NCBI GenBank assembly: GCA_003164475.1
Contig: PLTL01000071.1
Location: 1-13,599, forward strand
Direction of reading: 5' to 3'
Source: Candidatus Dormiibacterota bacterium
GTDB taxonomy: Bacteria; Chloroflexota; Dormibacteria; UBA8260; Bog-877
DNA: 13,599 nt
The translations under genes were made by a program, and so were the position numbers. The notes beneath the pieces were generated by a model. It had not been told where the DNA came from, did no database searches, and saw only the letters and a program-made list of their open reading frames with translations. Position 1 is the stretch's first letter. The number at the start of each line of letters is the position of its first letter. Positions 1-7,519 of this stretch are shown piece by piece.

Positions 1-153
1 ACCGAAGCAAGCCGGGCGGGCAGCCGCCTCGGCATTGCGCTTCTCGTGGTCTGCGGCGCACAGCTGATGATCGTCCTCGATTCCACCATCGTGAACGTGG
101 CGCTCCCGACCATTCACCGGGACCACCACTTCTCGACCGTCAAACTGCAGTGA
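1..153 (+). pseudogene. N-terminal fragment of a DHA2-family MFS transporter, left-truncated by the window and ended by a nonsense codon
   Basis: Frame 1 from the window edge reads a first membrane helix followed by LDSTIVNVALPTI, the signature of helix 1 in 14-helix drug:H+ antiporters (EmrB/QacA type). The reading ends LQ-stop at 151-153, and the next in-frame residues are VVTACSL. Family members read LQWVVTAYSL here, so the stop codon TGA replaces the conserved Trp codon TGG, and homology fades within about 20 further bases. The remaining 11 helices are absent, so the gene is non-functional. The true start lies to the left of the window. The fragment runs directly into the leader of the aldo/keto reductase, so a deletion probably removed the rest of the transporter. 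The family call is well supported; the deletion is inferred. Confidence 0.75.
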
Positions 154-225
154 GTGGTCACGGCCTGCTCACTTTCTCACCCAGTTCCTCCCGACCATTT
201 CGACCACAACTTAAGGAGAAGCCAC

Positions 226-1251
226 ATGCGGTACCGCAGCCTCGGCCGGACCGGCATCAAGGTCAGCCCCTACGCGCTCGGCGCCTTAATGTTCGCCACG
301 TCCATCGGCAACCCGGATCCGGACGACTCGATCCGCGTCATCCACAAGGCACTGGACGCGGGGATCAACCTCGTCGACACCGCCGACGGCTACGGCGACT
401 CCGAGGAGATCGTCGGCAAGGCGCTCAAGGGGCGCCGCGACAGCGTGGTACTGGCGACGAAGTTCAGCCGCGCGATGGGCGACGACCCCAACCGGCAGGG
501 CACCTCGCGGCGCTGGATCATGACCGCGGTCGAGGATTCGCTGCGTCGCCTCCAGACCGACCACATCGACCTCTACCAAATCCACCGACTGGACCCCGAC
601 ACTGACATCGAGGAGACGCTCTCCGCGCTGTCGGACCTGATCCACAGCGGGAAGGTACGCGCGATCGGCTCGTCCACGACTCCCGCCTCCGACATCGTCG
701 AGGCCCAATGGGTCGCAGAGCGCCGCGGTCTGGAGCGCTTCCGCACCGAGCAGCCCCCCTACTCGATCCTCAACCGCAGTATCGAGTCTGAGGTGCTACC
801 GATCGCGCAGCGCTACGGCATGGGCGTATTGGTGTGGGGTCCGCTCGGGCAGGGAATGCTCACCGGCCGTGTCCGGAAGGGTCAGCAGACCGACGTGATC
901 CGCGCTCCCTTCGTCAAGGCACTCAGCGACGAGCGCCGGCTCGACGCCGTGGAACAGCTCATTCCGCTCGCCGAAGAGGCGGGATTGCCGATGACGCACC
1001 TCGCCATGGCGTTCGCGATTGCCCATCCGGGCGTGACCAGCGCGCTCCTCGGGCCACACACCATGGAGCAACTCGACGACCTGCTCGCCGGCCTCGACGT
1101 CACGCTCACCGACGAGATCCTCGACCGGATCGATGAGATCGTCCCGCCCGGCACCGACATCGGCACCCTCGTTGGCCAGGCCTACGTGCCCCCAGCCATC
1201 CAGCGCTCGGACCTTCGCCGCCGACCCATCGACGAGCGCGCTGCCGCGTGA
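226..1251 (+). CDS. Aldo/keto reductase
   Basis: This is a 341-aa NAD(P)H-dependent oxidoreductase of the aldo/keto reductase (TIM-barrel) superfamily, cytosolic, reducing an unknown aldehyde or ketone. The opening MRYRSLGRTGIKVS is typical of the bacterial AKR11/AKR12-like group. The catalytic tetrad is present: Asp51 and Tyr56 (VDTADGYG), Lys79 (ATKFS) and His120 (LYQIHRLD). GSSTTP and the late SALLGPHTMEQLDD segment match the nucleotide-binding part, and the length is normal. I chose ATG 226 because AAGGAG at 213-218 lies 7 bases upstream and the family start aligns there. The frame stays open back to 154, but those residues are the remains of the upstream transporter. It appears monocistronic. 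The reaction class is secure, the substrate unknown. Confidence 0.93.
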   Translation: MRYRSLGRTGIKVSPYALGALMFATSIGNPDPDDSIRVIHKALDAGINLVDTADGYGDSEEIVGKALKGRRDSVVLATKFSRAMGDDPNRQGTSRRWIMTAVEDSLRRLQTDHIDLYQIHRLDPDTDIEETLSALSDLIHSGKVRAIGSSTTPASDIVEAQWVAERRGLERFRTEQPPYSILNRSIESEVLPIAQRYGMGVLVWGPLGQGMLTGRVRKGQQTDVIRAPFVKALSDERRLDAVEQLIPLAEEAGLPMTHLAMAFAIAHPGVTSALLGPHTMEQLDDLLAGLDVTLTDEILDRIDEIVPPGTDIGTLVGQAYVPPAIQRSDLRRRPIDERAAA

Positions 1252-1274
1252 CCGCATCGTCGATCGAATCCGGG

Positions 1275-1320
1275 TACCCCCTGCAGGACTCGAACCTGCG
1301 ACCTGCGCGCTTAGAAGGCA
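1275..1320 (-). tRNA. 3' half of tRNA-Arg(TCT), truncated (attachment-site-like remnant)
   Basis: Read on the minus strand, this stretch has the anticodon loop CTTCTAA (anticodon TCT, Arg), a 3' anticodon strand, a variable region ending AGGTC, a perfect T-arm (GCAGG, loop TTCGAGT, CCTGC) and a 3' acceptor strand AGGGGGT plus discriminator A. No matching 5' acceptor strand, D-arm or full 5' anticodon strand lies next to it: homology to a tRNA stops at the anticodon loop (about 1317-1320). The variable region has one base more than usual. A 3' half ending at the anticodon loop is the normal duplicate left when a tyrosine-integrase element inserts into a tRNA gene. It cannot make a working tRNA. 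Confidence 0.75.
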
Positions 1321-1584
1321 GTAGCTGCATCTAGCGTGGGTCTGGTGGCCTTAGCCGAATTTGATTCCAGCGCTTGCCTGTCGAGAAGGCGCCCTGAAAA
1401 GCGCTCGCCTCACACGCGAGGGATTGCCGCGGGAATGGAACCAGCCCGGCTATCCAACCTCCCCCTCCCCTCCCGCGCTCCACGAGACTAATCCGTTTAG
1501 GCTCACGCTCCACGTCTGGGTCGCCCAGGCCCACCAAACCTTCTGAGCCCGGAGGTCGCCGGTCCCATGTGACCACCGCGGCCG
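1321..1584. other. Non-coding gap between the tRNA remnant and tetR
   Basis: I see no credible gene in these 264 bases; the open frames have no ribosome-binding site and no recognisable motif. There is a short perfect hairpin, CTGGG-tcg-CCCAG at 1516-1528, without a T-run that would make it a convincing terminator. Composition is mixed, with a C-rich tract near 1460-1475, unlike the adjoining genes. This would be the first DNA inside an element integrated at the tRNA, if the element extends to the right. Confidence 0.5.
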
Positions 1585-2163
1585 CTACCGGTCCTGGACG
1601 AGCTCCTGGGCCACCTCCATCGCGGCGGCCCCGAACTCGTCGATGGTCGACCGGATGCCGAGGGTCGGGAGCATGGCCACGATCGGGGTGAGGTTCCCGA
1701 TATAGACGGCCGCCAGGGCGAGCAGGGAGCGCACCTGCTGGCGCGGCTCGGCGTCGGCGTCCACCACGGCGGCGAACAGTCCCATCAGCCGGCGCCGGAT
1801 CTGCTCGCCCTCCGCCTGGTGATCGCGGAGCGTGGTCTGATTCGCCTGCGCGAACTGGATCCAGCGACTCCAGGACCCTTGGGTGGCCACGGCCATCCGG
1901 CGGAGCACCTCCTGGCGGGCTTCTGTCGTTCGCGGCTGGGCCTGGCTCCAGGCGACCAGCTCGTCGACCGGGGCCATTAGGTCCTCCACGATGCCGGCCA
2001 GGAGGGCGTCCTTCGAGGGGAAGTGGTAGTAGAGGGACGCCTGCTTGATCCCGAGGCGGTTGGCGATCTGACGCAGCGACGTCTTCTCGTAGCCCTGCTC
2101 GGTGAAGAGCTCGAGGGCCACCTCGACGGCTCGCCGCCGGGTGTCCGTATGGCGGGGACTCAT
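1585..2163 (-). CDS. TetR/AcrR-family transcriptional repressor, divergent from the DHA2 efflux gene
   Basis: This 192-aa protein has the standard TetR layout: an N-terminal three-helix DNA-binding domain at residues 8-55, with the recognition region LGIKQASLYYHFPSKDAL, followed by an all-helical ligand and dimerisation domain that I cannot assign to a ligand class. An AAGGAGGT-type site (2177-2184 on the plus strand) lies 13 bases before the ATG. That is long, but no other in-frame start exists between them. It is transcribed away from the DHA2 transporter across a 121-bp shared intergenic region. By established analogy with such pairs (for example QacR/QacA), it probably represses the pump and itself until a substrate drug binds. 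The family call is certain; the ligand is unknown. Confidence 0.93.
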   Translation of the reverse strand: MSPRHTDTRRRAVEVALELFTEQGYEKTSLRQIANRLGIKQASLYYHFPSKDALLAGIVEDLMAPVDELVAWSQAQPRTTEARQEVLRRMAVATQGSWSRWIQFAQANQTTLRDHQAEGEQIRRRLMGLFAAVVDADAEPRQQVRSLLALAAVYIGNLTPIVAMLPTLGIRSTIDEFGAAAMEVAQELVQDR

Positions 2164-2202
2164 CGGCGCCGATCGTACCTCCTTCCGACCACCGTAAACT
2201 AC

Positions 2203-2232
2203 TTGACGACAGGTTATCTTAGGGGCTATCCT
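2203..2232 (+). promoter_or_regulatory. Candidate promoter of the DHA2 efflux gene
   Basis: A -35-like TTGACG (2203-2208) and a -10-like TATCCT (2227-2232) are separated by 18 bases, 52 bases before the ATG at 2285. It sits in the tetR/efflux intergenic region, where the repressor is expected to bind. I found no convincing perfect palindrome for the TetR operator, so only the promoter is proposed. Confidence 0.45.
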
Positions 2233-2284
2233 TCTGGAACAACCTACCGTTCGACAGTTAGAGCATACCAGGAGGAGCCGCCAG

Positions 2285-3802
<1,518 letters not shown>

Positions 3803-3847
3803 ACCTGGCCCTGATGGCCTCGAAGGGGAGAGCCGGTAGGGCCCGCC

Positions 3848-4546
3848 TCACGCTGCGACCTCCTCGCCGGCCCCAGTGATGGCGTCGAGGATCATCCGTG
3901 CCGCCCTCTGGATCCGCTCGGCCGACTCGGAGATCCCCCGGCGCGCCTCATCGCCGCCACCGGCCCAGACCGCGAGGTAGCCGAAGGAGTACTCGGAGCT
4001 GTCGATGTCCAGCCCGGCGCACACGACGTAGGCGACGGACTCCGCCTCCAGCTCGGCCTGCTCTCGGCTCAGCCCGGCGCGCTCTTGGTGTAGGACGGCG
4101 TGACCCTAGCTCGTGGGCGAGGGTCTTCACCTGCTGGCGGGGCTCGTTCGCCACCTCCACCCGGATCCGGCGCAGCGCGGGGGTGCAGTCGCCGTTCACC
4201 TCACCCTCCAGGTGGTCCTCCTCGACGGTGAATTCAAGGGTGTGGGCGACCGCCCGCAGTTGCGCGTACCGGTCATCGGGATCGGCCCCCTCGAGGCGGC
4301 TGACCGGCGGCGCGGGGAGTTCCTGGCCCTCGGTCTGGCTGACGTCGAAGACGTGAGCCACCCGGAAGGTGTGCGCCGCTCCCCACACAACCCTCTCCTC
4401 CCCGCTCTCGGAGTCGAGGACGTGCAGGCGGGAGACCACTGGCGCGAGGATGGCGATGCCGTGCTCCCCCTTGCGCACGTGGCGGCCCAGGCCCAGCCAG
4501 GCGTGAAAGCCGGCCACCCGGGTGGCGTCGGGACGCTGGCACGCGA
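3848..4546 (-). pseudogene. C-terminal part of a split ArdC-like antirestriction/metallopeptidase-type gene, also frameshifted
   Basis: Reads IACQRPDATRVAGF, then GRHVRKGEHGIAILAPV, the signature of the ArdC-type N-terminal ssDNA-binding domain, and then reaches TLAHELG. There one extra base (about 4103; GGG-T-CAC on the minus strand) shifts the frame. Skipping it restores HELGHAVLHQERAGLS, an HExxH zinc-peptidase motif, and an open frame through ESVAYVVCAGLDI to a TGA at 3850-3848. ArdC-type proteins are cytosolic antirestriction and ssDNA-protecting factors carried by conjugative plasmids and islands. The first 48 codons lie 6.5 kb away at 11161-11018. Joined and frame-corrected, the protein would be about 279 aa. 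So the gene has both an insertion and a frameshift. A Met at 4562 in the same frame lies in the inserted element and is not the start. Confidence 0.88.
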
Positions 4547-4564
4547 TTCTGTGGAATATCAATC
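4547..4564. repeat. Left terminal inverted repeat of the Tn554-like element
   Basis: Read outward on the minus strand: GATTGATATTCCACAGAA. The right end read outward (plus strand) is GAGTGATATTCCCCATAA. They agree at 15 of 18 positions, including an unbroken 9-base TGATATTCC. The 8-mer TCCACAGA inside it also occurs twice near the right end. A likely binding site for TnpA/TnpB. Confidence 0.8.
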
Positions 4565-4621
4565 GCGTCGAATGGCGCGAGTCTCGTACTTGCCGTTTCG
4601 TCTAACGCGCATCTGGGCCGG

Positions 4622-4651
4622 TTGACAGAGCGCATCCCGCACAGCTAGAGT
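4622..4651 (+). promoter_or_regulatory. Promoter of the gntR-ABC cargo operon
   Basis: A perfect -35 TTGACA (4622-4627) and a -10-like TAGAGT (4646-4651) are spaced by 18 bases. It lies wholly inside the element, about 60 bp from its left end, so the cargo does not need a host promoter. Confidence 0.65.
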
Positions 4652-4659
4652 TCCTCAAT

Positions 4660-4677
4660 TCACTAGATCACTACTGA
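4660..4677. promoter_or_regulatory. Operator-like palindrome, probable GntR autoregulatory site
   Basis: TCACTAG-atca-CTACTGA pairs at 6 of 7 positions per arm. It covers the predicted transcription start just downstream of the -10 and ends 4 bases before the gntR ATG, a position where bound repressor would block the operon. YtrA-type GntR proteins typically repress their own operon this way; binding here is inferred. Confidence 0.5.
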
Positions 4678-4681
4678 GCTA

Positions 4682-5092
4682 ATGCGCACCGAACTGACGA
4701 TCGATTTCCATCTGGATCCCCGCTCTGGGGTCTCCGCCTACATGCAGATCGTCCACCAAGTCCAGCGCGCTATCCGCTGCGGTCTGCTCAGGCCCGGCGA
4801 TCGCCTGCCGGCCGCGCGTGAGGTGGTCGCCGCGCTGGCCATCAACCCCAATACGGTGCTCAAGGCGTACACGGAGTTGGAGCACGAGGGCTGGGCAGTG
4901 AGCCGTGTCGGTGTCGGCACCTTCGTTGCCGAGACCGCGCCCCGGGCCGTTGCCGCCGAGGTCCACGATCGGCTGACCCGTTCGTTGCGGGACTGGCTGG
5001 CTGAAGCCAGGAGGGAGGGGCTCGACCAAGGGGCTATCGAGGCCTTGGTAAGCCTCACGCTCGACCCGACCGGTCGGGAGCAGGTGGCATGA
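4682..5092 (+). CDS. GntR-family (YtrA subfamily) transcriptional regulator
   Basis: This 136-aa protein has a winged helix-turn-helix at residues 20-82 (YMQIVHQVQRAIRCGLLRPG, then LPAAREVVAALAINPNTV with LKAYTELEHEGW and wing GVGTFV) and only a short helical tail of about 50 residues. This length and layout are typical of the YtrA subfamily, whose members lack a large effector domain and control linked ABC transporter operons. ATG 4682 follows only a weak GAG at 4676-4678, so translation may be poor or nearly leaderless. Its last codons overlap the ABC ATPase start (ATGA, 4089-type overlap at 5089-5092), so the genes are co-translated. It is probably a self-repressing switch for the following transporter. 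Its signal is unknown. Confidence 0.92.
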   Translation: MRTELTIDFHLDPRSGVSAYMQIVHQVQRAIRCGLLRPGDRLPAAREVVAALAINPNTVLKAYTELEHEGWAVSRVGVGTFVAETAPRAVAAEVHDRLTRSLRDWLAEARREGLDQGAIEALVSLTLDPTGREQVA

Positions 5093-5970
5093 ACGCCGCC
5101 CTGGAGGCGAGAGGGCTTGGCAAGCGCTACGGCTCGACCTGGGCGATCCGCGATCTCACCCTCTCCATCCCCGCCGGCCGCGTGGTCGCCCTGGTTGGCC
5201 CTAACGGAGCCGGCAAGACCACCTTGCTGCAGCTCGCCGTCGGCCTCCTGACCCCGAATGCGGGCGAGCCCGAGATCTTCGGCTGGTCACCGCGGCGAAA
5301 CCCGACGCTGGTGCTGGCCCGGGTCGGCTTCCTGGCTCAGGACCGTCCCCTCTACCGTCACTTCACGGTCGCTGATACCTTGCGCCTGGGCCGCGAGCTG
5401 AATCCCAGGTGGGACCAACCCATGGCCGAAGGGCGGATGCGCCGGCTCGAGATCCCTCTCGACCGCCAAGTTCGAACGCTTTCCGGCGGTCAACAGGCGC
5501 AGGTCGCACTGACACTGGCGCTCGCGAAGCGACCTGAGCTGCTGCTCCTGGACGAGCCGGTGGTCAACCTAGACCCGCTTGCCCGCCGTCAGTTCCTCTC
5601 CGAGGTGATGGAGGCCGCTGCGGCAGATGGCCTCACCGTCGTCCTCTCGTCGCACGTGGTCGCCGACTTGGAGCGCGTCGCCGACTACCTGGTCATCCTG
5701 GCGAGCGGGCGGCTGCAGGTCGCGGGAGACCTGGAACGCCTTCTCGCGGACCACCGCTGGCTCGTAGGTCCGGCTTCCGAGGCCGGGCGGGTCCGCGGCA
5801 CCGTCATCCAGGCGGGCACGGGCCAGCGGCAGTGCCGGATCCTGACACGCGACGGCAGCGCCCCCCCGGGGTGGATGACGGCTCCTGTCAGCCTGGAGGA
5901 TCTGGTCCTCGCCTACCTCGGCAATCCCTCCGCCGGGGCCCTCCCCGCGCCCGCGGCGATCCCGGCATGA
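5089..5970 (+). CDS. ABC transporter ATP-binding protein
   Basis: A 293-aa cytosolic ATPase subunit. All nucleotide-binding motifs are present: Walker A GPNGAGKTT (37-45), Q-loop Gln84, signature LSGGQQAQ (131-138), Walker B LLLLDEP (151-157, catalytic Glu156), D-loop NLDP (160-163) and H-loop His189. About 70 residues after the ATPase core form a C-terminal extension, as in many exporter ATPases linked to ABC-2 permeases. Both ends overlap neighbours by 4 bases (ATGA with gntR and ATGA with the permease), so the three genes form one operon. It would power the adjoining permease, most likely as an exporter or a cell-envelope stress system of YtrB type. The motifs are certain; the substrate is unknown. 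Confidence 0.95.
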   Translation: MNAALEARGLGKRYGSTWAIRDLTLSIPAGRVVALVGPNGAGKTTLLQLAVGLLTPNAGEPEIFGWSPRRNPTLVLARVGFLAQDRPLYRHFTVADTLRLGRELNPRWDQPMAEGRMRRLEIPLDRQVRTLSGGQQAQVALTLALAKRPELLLLDEPVVNLDPLARRQFLSEVMEAAAADGLTVVLSSHVVADLERVADYLVILASGRLQVAGDLERLLADHRWLVGPASEAGRVRGTVIQAGTGQRQCRILTRDGSAPPGWMTAPVSLEDLVLAYLGNPSAGALPAPAAIPA

Positions 5971-6854
5971 CGGGGGCGACCTGGCTCGCCTGGCGTAGCA
6001 ACCGTCAGGCGGCGGTCGCCGGAGGCGCCCTGGCCGCGGCCGCTGCTGCCGCGTTGGTGGGCGTGGCGATCTGGGAGAGCACGCAGCCGGAGGGCTCGGT
6101 GCACACCCTGATGGACGGCTTCCGCGCACTCCTAATCGCTGCCCCAGGGGTCGCGGGCGTGTTCGTGGGAGCCCCGCTTCTCTCCGGAGACGTCGAGCGC
6201 GGGACGCACCGGCTGATCTGGACGCAGGGCATCACCCGCCGGCGCTGGGCGGCCTCCAGCCTCGCCCTGCTGATCATGGCCTCGGCGCTTGCCGCCGCTG
6301 TCATGGCCATCGGCGGACAGATCTGGATCGCGCGCCTCCCCAGCAACTTCGACACGACCTGGGGCCTCTACGACCTGCAGGCGCCGGTGGTCTTCGCCTA
6401 CGTGCTCTTCGCCGTCGCTCTCGGCGCCGCGGTCGGGGCCGCCCTGCGCCGGACGCTTCCCGCCATGGCCGTGACGCTGGCGATCTTCATCGCCGTCCGG
6501 GTGGCCTTCGTCGAGCTGGCACGACCGCATCTCCTGCCCATGGTCACCCGCGTGGTCGTGAGCGGAGACCAGAACCAATCGGTCGTCGCTCCCGGCGCAG
6601 GCTACGTTGACACGACCTTCCTCAACGCGCAGCTGCAGCCGCTGGGCATCGGGGCCTGCGGGTCCCCCGGCTGCGTGCCCGGCCCGGCAGCCGGCATTCC
6701 ATACGCCGCTCTGGGGCCGAACACCCCGTTTCGGGTCGTGTACCAGCCCGCCTCCCATTTCTGGCCCATGCAGGGGATCGAGGCGGGAATCTTCATCCTG
6801 CTCGCCGCTGCGCTGATCCTGGCCGCCCTCCGGTTCGCGACCCGCGACGGCTGA
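5967..6854 (+). CDS. ABC-2-type transporter permease subunit
   Basis: A 295-aa membrane protein with about six hydrophobic segments (roughly 15-36, 54-73, 96-118, 139-160, 165-183, 270-290). Between the second and third lies GDVERGTHRLIWTQGITRRRW, the conserved cytosolic loop of ABC-2 permeases in high-GC Gram-positives. Near the end YQPASHFWPMQGIE precedes the last helix, again typical. A large extracytoplasmic loop (about 185-265) contains two cysteines, CGSPGC (231-236). I chose ATG 5967 because it overlaps the ATPase stop by 4 bases; longer readings would run inside the ATPase gene. It probably dimerises and exports a compound together with the ATPase. Family assignment is good; substrate unknown. 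Confidence 0.9.
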   Translation: MTGATWLAWRSNRQAAVAGGALAAAAAAALVGVAIWESTQPEGSVHTLMDGFRALLIAAPGVAGVFVGAPLLSGDVERGTHRLIWTQGITRRRWAASSLALLIMASALAAAVMAIGGQIWIARLPSNFDTTWGLYDLQAPVVFAYVLFAVALGAAVGAALRRTLPAMAVTLAIFIAVRVAFVELARPHLLPMVTRVVVSGDQNQSVVAPGAGYVDTTFLNAQLQPLGIGACGSPGCVPGPAAGIPYAALGPNTPFRVVYQPASHFWPMQGIEAGIFILLAAALILAALRFATRDG

Positions 6855-6916
6855 TAGCCGCACCGCCTCAACCAGGCGAATCCTCCGCCAGGTCCGCTGG
6901 CACTGCCTTGCCGGGC

Positions 6917-7054
6917 GCTGACCGCCAGACGGCCAACCTCCGGTGGCCAGCCGACCACGCCTGGTGCGTGGCGACCGAGATCGACCTCACCTGGACCTAC
7001 GTGGGCCGTCCGGCCGGCGTCGCCCTCCGTCGTCAGGAGCGCTCACCGCCGTGA
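6917..7054 (+). pseudogene. Possible small remnant of an actinobacterial hypothetical protein
   Basis: In this frame the translation contains LRWPADHAWCVATEIDLTW followed by TYVG. It resembles from memory a conserved stretch of actinobacterial hypothetical proteins (WP.DraWfVATEvD..sT.vgG). No start codon with a ribosome site and no remaining domain are visible; it stops at 7052-7054. It sits between the cargo permease and the convergent 71-aa gene, overlapping the end of the latter. This is a tentative recognition only. If wrong, 6855-7032 is plain intergenic DNA between convergent genes, in which I see no clear terminator. Confidence 0.25.
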
Positions 7055-7248
7055 ATGACACGAAGGCGAGGCGGGTCCGAGGATCGCTCTGCGTCGCCGA
7101 GCCGCTCGACCGCGGTGCGCAGCTGCGACTTCGCCCGGATCGTGCGCTGGTCGCCTGGCCCAAAGGCTGCGTCGGTGTCGAGAAATGCGATCACTGCGGT
7201 GACGAGCGAGACGATGCGCGCGTCGGGAGGCTGGACGTCCTTGGCCAT
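7033..7248 (-). CDS. 71-aa hypothetical protein in the tnpC position of the transposon
   Basis: I do not recognise this protein. It begins MAKDVQPPDARIVSLVTAVI and has a short hydrophobic helix (about 13-23), an acidic patch (LDTDAAFGPGD) and a basic, probably helical segment (RTIRAKSQLRTAVERL) before a polar tail. It follows tnpB on the same strand, 271 bp downstream, where Tn554 carries tnpC (about 125 aa); I see no sequence evidence that it is TnpC. The ribosome site is weak (GGGGGT/GGAAG just before the ATG). A 20-base stretch of its leader (7265-7284) matches the leader of the ArdC-like gene at 16 of 20 positions, hinting at a shared plasmid or island origin. It could be a passenger gene or a spurious frame. 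Confidence 0.5.
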   Translation of the reverse strand: MAKDVQPPDARIVSLVTAVIAFLDTDAAFGPGDQRTIRAKSQLRTAVERLGDAERSSDPPRLRVIHGGERS

Positions 7249-7519
7249 CTTCCGACCCCCATGAGTGCTGCTACGACGCACACCCAGGGGCGGGGACGGC
7301 TCCGCGCTGCAAGGCCGAGCGCAGCGAGCCCGGCCTGAGCCTTGCGGCGTCGAAGAGCCGGCTCCGTCAAGGTGAGAGCGGCGATGCAGCACCGGGGGAG
7401 GGGAGGCCAGCCGCCCGGCGTCTCCGTTGGCTGCACGCCCCGGACTGGCGCGCCTAACGCGACAGGTCCAGCCACGGGGGGCCTCATTCGAGGCCGGCGC
7501 GCTGGCTACGACCTTGAGC
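7249..7519. other. Gap between tnpB and the 71-aa gene
   Basis: I see no gene with motifs or a ribosome-binding site in these 271 bases. The part next to the 71-aa gene (7265-7330) resembles the leader of the ArdC-like gene in two places: 7265-7284, and the 9-mer GGCCGAGCG at 7313-7321. A G/C-rich stretch around 7295-7330 has partly self-complementary segments (GGCTCCGCGCTGC and GCGCAGCGAGCC) that might fold on the minus-strand transcript. Confidence 0.4.

Noticed and set aside
154..225. Extended start for the aldo/keto reductase
   Set aside because: The residues are leftovers of the MFS transporter; a strong ribosome site and the family start point to ATG 226.
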